A stretch of DNA of 47,187 bases, from the NCBI RefSeq assembly GCF_963678635.1, contig NW_026970799.1, positions 1-47,187 of the forward strand, in the 5' to 3' direction. Shown piece by piece: positions 23,283 through 34,281 of this stretch (position 1 is its first letter; the number at the start of each line of letters is the position of its first letter). The notes under the pieces are model-generated. The model was not told the DNA's origin. It saw nothing but the letters and a program-made list of their open reading frames with translations, and searched no databases. Source of the stretch: Symsagittifera roscoffensis. Lineage: Eukaryota > Xenacoelomorpha > Acoela > Convolutidae. Made by a program: the position numbers and the translations under genes.

Positions 23283-24773
23283 AAATTTTATCATATTCAA
23301 AGTAAAAATTTTGATCAACCGTAAATTGATTGTTTGGCCTCAAGACCAATTGTCATATTCTTTAAACTTAAAGCCAAGGGCACAGAAGGTCACATCTTTT
23401 TGTTTTGGTTGTTCAAAATTTGATGGATTTGAAATGTGCAATGAAAGTTTTACGCTTTCAATTGATTTTGATTTTTACCGCTTTTCTCAAAAATTAACAT
23501 CGCTCGTGTCAGTTTTTTTTAGTCACAGCATCCTGGTTTTAATTCCTCTGATAAAAGTTTGCTATATTGTATTAGTTTCGATTCCTCAGACGGTTTATTA
23601 TAATTTGCGTTGGCTACGTTGCCCTTGGCTTTTCTTTCTTCTGGATTAATTTTGAAGGGGATAGCTTCTTCGCGTGGGATAAAAAAAAATTAAGGGATAC
23701 TTTGTCATGAAACCGGAAAATATCATTGATTCCTATAACTCTCTGAATTTCTCCAGGCAATTTAACTCAATTTTCGCCTAATTAAAAATTCGGCCATCTG
23801 AAAACTACCCACACCAAGCCCCATAAATTTTAATTGATTATAATTGGTTTCTGAGAGAGAAAAAAAGCTAACACGCGTTTATTGGGTAAATTGTCATTAA
23901 AATTGAGAAAAAAATTCATTATAATCCATTATAATTGATTATAAACAATTTTTTGGCACTAAAACTGATAACTATGATTGTTGTGAAAAATATGCTTTGT
24001 AATTGATTTTTCTTGATTTAAAAGTCGACTATAACCGATTATAATCCTTTTTTAAGAACTAAATTTGATTATTTCGCAAAAGTTTGTAGGTTTTGCAAGA
24101 AGTTCTATGCAATGTCTTTAGGTTGGTAAAAGAGGTGGAGTTAAGCCACTGGAATCAAACCTTAATCCGCGCCCGACATTCAATTTTTATCCTCCATTCA
24201 GCCCTTAACCGCGCCTCTTTTTTGAACGTGAGTGGCGGGGTTTGGACGACTGGCGATTTAAATGAACATGAAAACATAGAAAATGTTTAAGTGCTGCCAT
24301 GAATTTAGAATTGAAAAATTTCAAAAAACTAATGTAAAACATATTTGGAAAAACGGAGAATGTTAGAAATTATAAAACCTATGTATCAACTGCACTAAGC
24401 AGAAAAAAAGATAATATTAACCAAAATTGTAATTTTTATCAGAAACTTCTCAAAAATTCCATTATTATTGATTATAATGAAAAATATTGACATCAAAATA
24501 TTAGGATTATAATTCATTTTTGATCGATTATTTTCGATTATTTTTTTTATTTTATAGATAACACTAATGACAATATAATCAATTATGATCCATTGGCGCT
24601 CGAAGCGATTATGCATCTAAACAATTTTCTGTAATAAAAATCTCAAAACTGCGAGCGAGTCAACTGCACAGTGTAACGGTCGAATCTAAATAAGGCGAAG
24701 CATAAGCCAGCTACCATATAAACGAGGCGGAAATGCGTAACTGTTATTCAATATTGGGTCTTGTTAACAACCA
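23283..24773 (+). repeat. TAATC-rich repeat family, diverged member c (copy 2)
   Basis: Second-copy counterpart of 11400-12890. There are point changes only, such as gtcccagcatcc to gtcacagcatcc near 23525 and aagcgaacacg to aagctaacacg near 23870. Confidence 0.65.
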
Positions 24774-24822
24774 CCTTTTTCAATTTTTAGCAGTTCAACT
24801 CTGACTGCCACATTTTCACCCG

Positions 24823-25755
24823 CACCCAGGGCCCATGGATTCTAATTGTTTATAATGGATTCCCGAGACAAAATAATCCATTGTAATCCATTAAAGATGT
24901 AAAATTTAGGTCACGAAGAAATCGATGATTTCGACTTTCTAATCAATTATTTTTTTGAAAAAAAACAATCCATTGTAATCCAATATAAACGATTATAATC
25001 CATTCTTTTGACACTGAATATGATTATTTTGCCAAAAATAATCCCTTAAAATTAAATATTTTTGATTTAAGAATCCATTGTAATCCTTTATAATCCATAT
25101 CCAATTTATTTTTAGAACCAAATTCAGTCCGTTTTGCAGGAACTTTGGAAATTTTGCAAAAGTTTTGCAAAATGTATGCCATGCCTTTTACTAAATACCA
25201 TGTATTAAGTTTTTTACCTACCCGCAACTAAAGAGGGGCTAAACTGCGGGGTGTCAAGCATTAAAACCCCTCCCCCAAAGTCTACCAATAAAGAATCCCC
25301 TCATGTTCAACTATAAAGGGGGGGGGGGGGGCGATTTGCGGTTGTGTCAAACTGGCAAGGAGGGGGTGTTGGTAAACGGGAGGGGGGATTTAAGTTAAAC
25401 TGGGTGAGGGGGATGTTCAATCTTATTCAACTTTATAAACCTACCATTAATTAACTCTCCTACCACCGTTTAAACTCTACCGGCTCCCCCTGCGAAATGA
25501 AGTGTTACACTGAGATAAATAGAAAAATTATAAGCAAAAAGGCTTAAACTGCCAAGTGAAATGTAAAGTTTAGGAAACGTAATATGTTACAATTGCACTA
25601 AATAGGAAAACAGATAACTTCAAAAAAAAAGTGTAAACTTCATGCTTTACCACTCAAAAAATCCCTTACACTTAATTATCCTCGATTATAATGGATTATA
25701 ATCGCCAAAAAATAGGATTTTAAGAAAAATTTTGTCGGAATCTAATCAATTATAA
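24823..25755 (+). repeat. TAATC-rich repeat family, member d, joined to gag (copy 2)
   Basis: Second-copy counterpart of 12940-13872, with a G run of 14 (25318-25331). From about 25371 its right half is also the first part of array unit A. Confidence 0.65.
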
Positions 25756-26647
25756 GGGTTTATTTTGATCATCTTTATTATTGTTTCTGAATCTAGATCT
25801 CCTGTTGTAATGGTCTGAAAGTTTTCCTCGATATTGAGGAGGTGTCTTATTTTATTTCTTTATGGTCGCGATATTTAAAACAAACGCTTATTGTGTGACC
25901 TGACCTGCGACATCGTTTACAAAATCTGGTTTGATTTTATTTGTCTCTTGGTTCATTTGGGTTATAGGGTTGCTTTTTTGTGATCTTTCGTTAATCCTGT
26001 TAAATCTTAGAGTTGATCCTTTTTTCCTTCGATTTCCAATTTATTATCAACACTATTTGAATCTGTTCCAGTAAACTCTCTACTAACTGCGAAACTTAAA
26101 TCTTTGGTATCTATATGATCTTTCAATTGCCGCCAAGTTGCGGGTGGACTCTCAATTGAAAAGTAATGTGCTTTTCATTTGTAACCTGACGGACTTAAAC
26201 TTCGAACTAAGAATTTGCTGTTTCTTGGCCGTCATTGAAAGTAGTCGGAATTGGCCATCTACGATTTACTGCAATGCTCAGTTTATGTATATAATTTTAA
26301 TGAATTCATTAGGTTATCTTTTGCTGTTTTCTGCTTCTTTTAGTCTTCTATTTTTGTGAATTTCATCAGTGAATCTATCTGTAAATTGATCTCATAAGTC
26401 GTTCCAAGTTAACGCTGCTGCTAATCCTTGATACTCCTGAGCGGCCTGTCCTCTTTATAATAAAACAAGTAGTGCGTTTTGTCTATTATCGTTTTCGGGT
26501 TGATCACGTCAGGGTCTGCTGGTCAAGTCCAAAGGAGAATGCTATCTTTTTCTCTAATATTTTTAGAAAATCTCTTGCATCTTCATTTGGGCCTAAGCTT
26601 TCGAATTTCTTGAGAGCGAAGTCTGGATATGCTACTAAAATCTTCAT
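25756..26647 (-). pseudogene. gag: Ty3/Gypsy-type Gag relic, unit A
   Basis: Reads from an ATG at 26647 on the minus strand. The N-terminal part (SLGPNEDARDFLKILEKK) is followed in a second frame by the core RGQAAQEYQGLAA, then an Arg/Glu-rich stretch, and the zinc knuckle C-X2-C-X4-H-X4-C is intact at 25880-25921. Stops and frameshifts break it throughout, including a TAA just before RGQAA that all array copies share. A one-base deletion (gatcacgtcag instead of gatcaacgtcag) is shared with unit A'. Gag normally coats retrotransposon RNA; this copy cannot make it. No pol lies downstream. Confidence 0.85.
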
Positions 26648-27671
26648 TTTTGTTTTTTATCTTACTGAAGTTTGGGTATTAGAATTATGACATCGAAAAT
26701 TACGGCGTTTAATATTAAAGTGAAGATGTTGTGATCAACTGTTTCAGTCTTGTTTAAATATAGTAAGTTTTTAAAAATTTTGATCAGTTTAATTCTTGTT
26801 ATCGTTAAGTATCTCAATTTTTAATGTTCTTGATAATTTGATTTAAACTGTTTTGAATTATTGTTAAATTGTGTTTAGTTTCAAATGAAATCGACGTACT
26901 AGGGTTAACTTAAAAAACAATCGGGAATGAAGCAATGAATCGTTTTTCTGGTATAAACATAATAATGCTTGAAATGTTTAGTTGTTGTTGAATTGTATCT
27001 ACTTCGGGAGTTTATCTTCAAAAAAAGGATGTATGAATGGTGTTTTTTTTGCTGAAGTGTTACAATACAAATTTTCTTTGATCTCTTTTAGTGTTAGTAA
27101 TCTATGAAGAATTTTTTGTCAAGTTATTTCCTACTTTAAAAAGTAATTTTTAAATGCAAACATCGACTTTGTAGTTTTGATGACATTATTTTTTTGCAAT
27201 GTGAAGTTAATTGCACTTTTAATTAACATTTTTTCTACTGTGATTAATTTGATTTTCTTAAAAAGAAATGATTCGATTTCAGTTTGTAAGCGGGAGGGGG
27301 ATGTAAGGTAAACTGGGTGAGGGGGATGTTCAATCTTATTCAACCTTATAAATCAACCATTAATTAACTCCCCCTACCACCGTTCAAACTCTACCGGCTC
27401 CCCCTGCAAAATGAAGTGTTACACTGAGATAAATTGAAAAATTAAAAACAAAAAAGTTTAAAATGTCAATTGAAACGTAAATTTTAGAAAACGTAATATG
27501 TAGCAATTGCACTAAATAGGAAAAGAGATAACTTCAAAAAAAAAGTGTAAACTTCATGCTTTACCACTCAAAAAATCCATTACACTTAATTATCCTCGAT
27601 TATAATGGATTGTAGTCGCCATAAAATTAGGGTGAAAAGAAAAATTTTATCGGACTATAATCAATTATAAA

Positions 27672-28570
27672 GGTTTATTTTGATCATCTCTATTATTGTT
27701 TCTGAATCTAGATCTCCTGTTGTAATGGTCTGAAAGTTTTCCTCGATATTGAGGAGGTGTCTTATTTTAATTCTTTATGGTCGCGATATTTAAAACAAAC
27801 GCTTATTGTGTGACCTGACCTGCGACATCGTTTACAAAATCTGGTTTGATTTTATTTGTCTCTTGGTTCATTTGGGTTATAGGGTTGCTTTTTTTGTGAT
27901 CTTTCGTTAATCCTGTTAAATCTTAGAGTTGATCCTTTTTTCCTTCGATTTCCAATTTATTATCAACACTATTTGAATCTGTTCCAGTAAACTCTCTACT
28001 AACTGCGAAACTTAAATCTTTGGTATCTATATGATCTTTCAATTGCCGCCAAGTTGCGGGTGGACTCTCAATTGAAAAGTAATGTGCTTTTCATTTGTAA
28101 CCTGACGGACTTAAACTTCGAACTAAGAATTTGCTGTTTCTTGGCCGTCATTGAAAGTAGTCGGAATTGGTCATCTACGATTTACTGCAGTGCTTAATTT
28201 ATGTATATAATTTTAATGAATTCATTAGGTTATCTTTTGTTGTTTTCTGCTTCCATTCGTCTTCTTTTTTTGTGAATGTCATCAGTGAATCTATCTGTAT
28301 ATTGATCTCATAAGTCGTTCCAAGTTAAGGCTGCTGCTAATCTTTAATACTCTTGAGCGGCTTGTCCTCTTTATAATAAAACAAAAAATGCTTTTTGTCT
28401 ATTATCGTTTTCGGGTTGATCAACGTCAGGGTCTGCTGGTAAAGTCCAAAGGAGAATGCTGTCTTTTTCTCTAGTATTTTCAGAAAATCTTTTGCATCTT
28501 CATTTGGGCCTAAGCTTTTGAATTTTTTGAGAGTGAAGTCTGGATATGCGACTAAAAGCTTCATTTTCAT
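27672..28570 (-). pseudogene. gag: Ty3/Gypsy-type Gag relic, unit B
   Basis: Best-preserved copy. An open frame of 77 codons starts at 28570 (MKMKLLVAYPDF, then SLGPNEDAKDFLKILEKK). The reading then shifts to a frame with RGQAAQEY, a WNDL motif, RFTDDIHKK and MEAENN, as in the capsid region of Ty3/Gypsy Gag proteins. The zinc knuckle CKRCRRSGHTISVC is at 27795-27836, followed by an Arg/Asn-rich tail. Where units A, C and D have CAA after QEY, this copy has TAA, a unit-specific nonsense change. It ends against TAATC-family DNA at about 27672, with no protease or reverse transcriptase. Confidence 0.88.
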
Positions 28571-29929
28571 TTTTATCTTACTGAAGTTTGGGTATTAGCA
28601 ATTAAAGCTTTAGATGATTCGTGTACTAGTTATTTCTGAGGGTCAAATAAGTTTCAATATAATATGGGAGGTTTTTTGTGTTTGATGAATGTATTTTTCC
28701 TCGATGTATCAATACCGATATGATGACGGGTACACTTTCATAGAACTGAAATTATTTCTGATGTATTGCTGCGGGAAAGATTAGTTAGTTCGTGATTATT
28801 TTGCTTTTGATGTTTAGACAAGATGTTAACTTGAGGTTTTTGGATGCTGGTAGTGTACCTTACATTATTTGAGAATGTATTTCTGATTAATATTTTTTTT
28901 TATTTTTAAGGCTGATGTATTCACTAGATAGAAATATGACATTAAAAATAACGGAGTTTAATATTAAAGTGAAGATGTTGTGATCAACTGTTTCAGTCTT
29001 GTTTAAATTTTGTAAGTTTTTAAAAGTTTTGATCATTTTATTTGTTATTATCTTATTATCGTTAAGTATCTCAATTTTTAATGTTCTTGATAATTTGTTT
29101 TAAACGGTTTTAAATTATTGTTAAATTGTGTTTAGTTTTAAATGAAACCGACGTACTAGGGTTTTATTTTAAAAAACAATCGGGAACGAAGCAATGACTC
29201 GTTTTTCTCGTATTTAAATAATAATGTTTGGAATGTAGAATTGTACCTACTTCGGGAGTTTATCTTCGAAAAAAGGACGTATGAATGGTGTTTTTCTTTG
29301 GTGAAGTGTTACAATACAAATTTTCTTTGATCTCTTTCAGTGTTAGTAATCTATGAAGAATTTTTTGTCAAGTTATTTCCTACTTTAAAAAGTAATTTTA
29401 AAATGCAAACATCGACTTTGTAGTTTTGATGACATTATTTTATTGCAATGTGAAGTTAATTGGACTTTTAATTAACGTTTTTTCTACTGTGATTAATTTG
29501 ATTTTCTTAAAAAGAAATGATTCGATTTCAGTTTGTAAACGGGAGGGGGATGTAAGGTAAACTGGGTGAGGGGGATGTTCAATCTTATTCAACTTTATAA
29601 ATCAACCATTAATTAACTCCCCCTACCACCGTTCAAACTCTACCGGCTCCCCCTGCAAAATGAAGTGTTACACTGAGATAAATTGAAAAATTAAAAACAA
29701 AAAAGTTTAAAATGTCAATTGAAACGTAAAGTTTAGAAAACGTAATATGTAGCAATTGCACTAAATAGGAAAAGCGATAACTTCAAAAAAAAGTGTAAAC
29801 TTCATGCTTTACCACTCAAAAAATCCATTACACCTAATTATCCTCGATTATAATGGATTGTAGTCGCCATAAAATTAGGGTGAAAAGAGAAATTTTATCG
29901 GACTATAATCAATTATAAAGGTTTATTTT

Positions 29930-30799
29930 GATCATCTCTATTATTGTTTCTGAATCTAGATCTCCTGTTGTAATGGTCTGAAAGTTTTCCTCGTTTCTTA
30001 CTTTATTTTTTATGGTCGCGATATTTAAAACAAACGCTTTTTGTGTGACCTGACCGGCGACTTCATTTTCAAAATCTGGTATGATTCTGTTTGTCTCTTG
30101 GTTAATTTGGGTTATAGGGTTGCATTTTTTGTGATCTTTCGTTAATCCTGTTAAATCTTAGATTTGATCCTTCATTTCTTCGATTTCCAATTTATTATCA
30201 ATACTACTTGAATTTGATCCAGTAAACTCTCTACTAACTGCGAAACTTAAATCTTTGGTATCTATATGATCTTTCAATTGCCGCCAAGTTGCGGGTGGAC
30301 TCTCAATTGAAAAGTAATGTGCTTTTCATTTGTAACCTGACGGACTTAAACTTCGAACTAAGAGTTTGCTGTTTCTTGGCCGTCATTGAAAGTAGTCGGA
30401 ATTGGTCATCTACGATTTACTGCAGTGCTTAATTTATGTATATAATTTTAATGAATTCATTAGGTTATCTTTTGTTGTTTTCTGCTTCTATTCGTCTTCT
30501 TTTTTTGTGAATGTCATCAGTGAATCTATCTGTATATTGATCTCATAAGTCGTTCCAAGTTAAGGCTGCTGCTAATCCTTGATACTCTTGAGCGATTTGT
30601 CCTCTTTATAATAAAACAAACAATGCTTTTTGTCTATTATTGTTTTCGGGTTGATCAACGTCAGGGTCTGCTGGTAAAGTCCAAAAGAGAATGCTGTCTT
30701 TTTCTCTAGTATTTTCAGAAAATCTTTTGCATCTTCATTTGGGCCTAAGCTTTTGAATTTTTCGAGAGTGAAGTCTGGATATGCGACTAAAAGCTTCAT
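29930..30799 (-). pseudogene. gag: Ty3/Gypsy-type Gag relic, unit C
   Basis: An open frame of 75 codons begins at 30799 (MKLLVAYPDFTLEKF). The RGQAA region has changed to GQIAQEYQGLA. The zinc knuckle at 30030-30071 is destroyed: the first two Cys codons now read TGA and AGT and another TGA lies between them, while the SGHT...SVC half remains. The same loss is seen in unit D, so these two units share a later ancestor for this segment than A and B do. Confidence 0.85.
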
Positions 30800-31216
30800 T
30801 TTTGTTTTTATCTTACTGAAGTTTAGGTATTAGCAATTAAAGCTTTAGATGCTTCGTGTACTAGTTATTTCCGAGGGTCAAATAAGTTTCAATATAATAT
30901 GGGAGGTTTTTTGGGTTTGATGAATGTATTTTTTCCTCGATGTATCAATACCGATATGAAGACGGGTACACTTTCATAGAACTGAAAATATTTCTGATGT
31001 ATTGCTGCGGGAAAGATTAGTTAGTTTGTAATTATTTTGCTTTTGATGTTTAGACAAGATGTTAACTTGATGTTTTTGGATGCTGGTAGTGTACCTTACA
31101 TTATTTGAGAATGTATTTCTGATTATTATTTTTTTTTATTTTTAAGGCTGATGTATTCACTAGATAGAAATATGACATTAAAAATAACGGCGTTTAATAT
31201 TAAAGTGAAGATGTTG

Positions 31217-31763
31217 TTGTTAAAACGGTAGTTTTTCTAACTTAATTGTACTAATTTTGATAATTTTGACTAAAATTGGGTAAACAATCATTAACTTTAT
31301 ACTAATTTAGATATTTTTAATGTACTTGTATTGTATTTTGAACCTAAAGTTAGCAAAACTTCAATGATTTTTACTCACTTAGATCGCGTGAAAAAAAATT
31401 CATCTCAAAAAAAACTAAGTTTAGAATTCAATTTAGTTAGGTTAGGGGATAAGCCTCGCAAAACGGCAAAAAAAAGCACGATTACACGACAAGAAATTGA
31501 GAGTTGTGCCTGAATCTCAATTTAGCAGACTTTGATTGTGTAAATGATAAGTGAAATTAATTTATGAATCATTTAGAACATTTTTAGGTGGCATACAGGA
31601 TCTCTTAACCCCCTTTTAAGAGTGATCTTAGAAAACTAATAATTTTTTTGAGCACTTTCGGAACTTCTGATGAAAGGATTAGCTGTAAATAATTTAATTA
31701 TCTAATGTTAGTAAAGCTATTTTAGTTGACAGGGTCGTTCAAGTCTAAAAAGTATTTGCCTAT
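31217..31763 (+). repeat. 0.55-kb module, copy 1 (interrupts the array)
   Basis: Starts ttgttaaaacggtag and ends agtatttgcctat. It matches 36197-36733 with few differences, one being a 9-base extra taattttga here. It contains the last units of the degenerate minisatellite seen at 35.5-36.3 kb, then gcctcgcaaaacggc and a ggatctcttaaccccc phrase. It separates truncated unit C from truncated unit A'. A 60-codon ORF inside is disrupted by a stop in the second copy and is not convincing. Confidence 0.85.
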
Positions 31764-32036
31764 CTATCTGTAAATTGATCTCATAAGTCGTTCCAAGTTA
31801 ACGCTTCTGCTAATCCTTGATACTTCTGAGCGGCCTGTCCTCTTTATAATAAAACAAATAATGCGTTTTGTCTATTATCGTTTTCGGGTTGATCACGTCA
31901 GGGTCTGCTGGTCAAGTCCAAAGGAGAATGCTATCTTTTTCTCTAATATTTTTAGAAAATCTCTTGCATCTTCATTTGGGCCTAAGCTTTCGAATTTCTT
32001 GAGAGCGAAGTCTGGATATGCTATTAAAATCTTCAT
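31764..32036 (-). pseudogene. gag: Gag relic, 5' fragment, unit A'
   Basis: Only the N-terminal third to half of gag is present, starting at the ATG at 32036 (MKIL...). It is cut at about 31763, where the 0.55-kb module begins. It shares with unit A the one-base deletion in gatcacgtcag and the ctctaatatttttag variant, and is clearly closer to A than to B, C or D. The common stop in ttataataaaac is present. Confidence 0.8.
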
Positions 32037-33383
32037 TTTTGTTTTTTATCTTACTGAAGTTTGGGTATTAGAAATTAAAGCTTGAGATATTTTGTGAACT
32101 AGTTGTTTCCGAGGGTCAAAGAAATTTCAATGGTTTTATGTGAGATTTGTTGGGTTTGATGAAAATTTTTTTCCTGGATGTATCAATAGTGATATGAAGA
32201 CTGGTAAACATCCGTAGAACAGAAATTATTTCTGGTGTAAGGCTGCGGAAAGATTAGTTATGCCGTGATTATTTTGCTTTTGATGTTTAGACAAGATGTT
32301 AACTTGATGTTTTTGAAAGCTCGTAGTATACCATACAACATTTGAGAATGTATTTCTGATTACATTTTTTAAGGCTGTTGTATTCACTAGATAGAAATAT
32401 GACATCGAAAGTTACGGCGTTTAATATTAAAGTGAAGATGTTGTGATCAACTGTTTCAGTCTTGTTTAAATTTAGTAAGTTTTTAAAAATTTTGATCAGT
32501 TTAATTCTTGTTATCGTTAAGTATCTCAATTTTTAATGATCTTGATAATTTGATTTAAACTGTTTTGAATTATTGTTAAATTGAGTTTAGTTTCAAATGA
32601 AATCGACGTACTAGGGTTAATTTAAAAAACAATCGGGAATGAAGCAATGAATCGTTTTTCTAGTATAAACATAATAATGCTTGAAATGTTTAGTTGTTGT
32701 TGAATTGTATCTACTTCGGGAGTTTATCTTCGAAAAAAGGACGTATGAATGGTGTTTTTCTTTGCTGAAGTGTTACAATACAAATTTTCTTTGATCTCTT
32801 TCAGTGTTAGTAATCTATGAAGAATTTTTTGTCAAGTTATTTCCTACTTTAAAAAGTAATTTTAAAATGCAAACATCGACTTTGTAGTTTTGATGACATT
32901 ATTTTTTTGCAATGTGAAGTTGATTGCACTTTTAATTAATGTTTTTTCTACTGTGATTAATTTGATTTTCTTAAAATGAGTTGATTCGATTTCAGTTTGT
33001 AAACGGGAGGGGGATGTAAGGTAAACTGGGTGAGGGGGATGTTCAATCTTATTCAACCTTATAAATCAACCATTAATTAACTCCCCCTACCACCGTTCAA
33101 ACTCTACCGGCTCCCCCTGCAAAATGAAGTGTTACACTGAGATAAATTGAAAAATTAAAAACAAAAAAGTTTAAAATGTCACTTGAAACGTAAAGTTTAG
33201 AAAACGTAATATGTAGCAATTGCACAAAATAGGAAAAGAGATAACTTCAAAAAAAAGTGTAAACTTCATGCTTTACCCCTCAAAAAATCCATTACACTTA
33301 ATTATCCTCGATTATAATGGATTGTAGTCGCCATAAAATTAGGGTGAAAAGAAAAATTTTATCGGACTATAATCAATTATAAA

Positions 33384-34281
33384 GGTTTATTTTGATCATC
33401 TCTATTATTGTTTCTGAATCTAGATCTCCTGTTGTAATGGTCTGAAAGTTTTCCTCGATGTTGAGGAGGTTTCTCACTTTATTTTTTATGGTCGCGATAT
33501 TTAAAACAAACGCTTTTTGTGTGACCTGACCGGCGACTTCATTTTCAAAATCTGGTATGATTTTGTTTGTCTCTTGGTTAATTTGGGTTAGAGGGTTGCG
33601 TTTTTTGTGATCTTTCGTTAATCCTGTTAAATTTTAGATTTGATCCTTCATTTCTTCGATTTCCAATTTATTATCAATACTACTTGAATTTGATCCAGTA
33701 AACTCTCTACTAACTGCGAAACTTAAATCTTTGGTATCCATATGATCTTTCAATTGCCGCCAAGTTGCGGGTGGACTCTCAATTGAAAAGTAATGTGCTT
33801 TTCTTTTTAAACCTGACGGACTTAAACTTCGAACTAAGAATTTGCTGTTTCTTGGCCGTCATTGAAAGTAGTCGGAATTGGTCATCTACGATTTACTGCA
33901 GTGCTTAATTTATTTATATAATTTTAATGAATTCTTTAGGTTATCTTTTGTTGTTTTCCGCTTCTATTCGTCTTCAATTTTTGTGAATGTAATCAGTGAA
34001 TCTATCTGTATATTGATCTCATAAGTCGTTCCAAGTTAAGGCTGCTGCTAATCCTTGATACTCTTGAGCGGCTTGTCCTCTTTATAATAAAACAAACAAT
34101 GCTTTTTGTCTATTATCGTTTTCGGGTTGATCGACGTCAGGGTCTGCTGGTAAAGTCCAAAGGAGAATGCTGTCTTTTTCTCTAGTGTTTTCAGAAAATC
34201 TTTTGCATCTTGAATTGGGCCTAAGCTTTTGAATTTTTTGAGAGTGAAGTCTGGATATGCGACTAAAAGCTTCATTTTCAT
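33384..34281 (-). pseudogene. gag: Ty3/Gypsy-type Gag relic, unit D
   Basis: An open frame of 77 codons begins at 34281 (MKMKLLVAYPDF, then SLGPIQDAKDFLK). The core and C-terminal parts follow in other frames. The zinc knuckle at 33506-33547 carries the same lesions as unit C (both leading Cys codons lost). The 5' flank resembles unit B, so D looks like a B-type 5' part with a C-like 3' part, which suggests conversion or recombination among units. Confidence 0.85.

Larger units (their letters stand above)
14105..25988 (+). repeat. 11.9-kb segmental tandem duplication, copy 2
   Basis: This is the second head-to-tail copy of 2217-14104, with an offset of 11,880-11,888 bases that drifts only through small indels. 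It is 11,884 bases long. Unlike copy 1, its right end continues into the rest of the gag relic and the tandem array (25989 onward). The right-hand context is therefore ancestral, and the junction at 14104/14105 is the new one. Visible differences from copy 1 include C-tract length (20 versus 17), G-tract length (14 versus 12), one CTGCATTAAGCG repeat fewer, and point changes such as gtgagtaagg to gtgaggaagg near 21310. Confidence 0.95.

Noticed and set aside
28337-28570. The 77-codon ORF and its relatives as intact small genes
   Set aside because: It is the N-terminal part of a Gag relic whose remaining motifs continue in other frames behind stops. The frame is truncated, not a complete short protein.
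27672-28570. A genetic code with TAA/TAG as glutamine, because several stops in the gag frame fall where Gln would fit
   Set aside because: TGA stops and real frameshifts also occur, and at one such site units A, C and D have CAA where B has TAA. Ordinary decay explains it.
31861-32085. Plus-strand ORFs of 72-74 codons at 26472-26690 and 31861-32085 (MRFVYYRFRVDHVRV) as a conserved gene pair
   Set aside because: They are antisense to the gag relics in units A and A', and recur only because the units are repeated.
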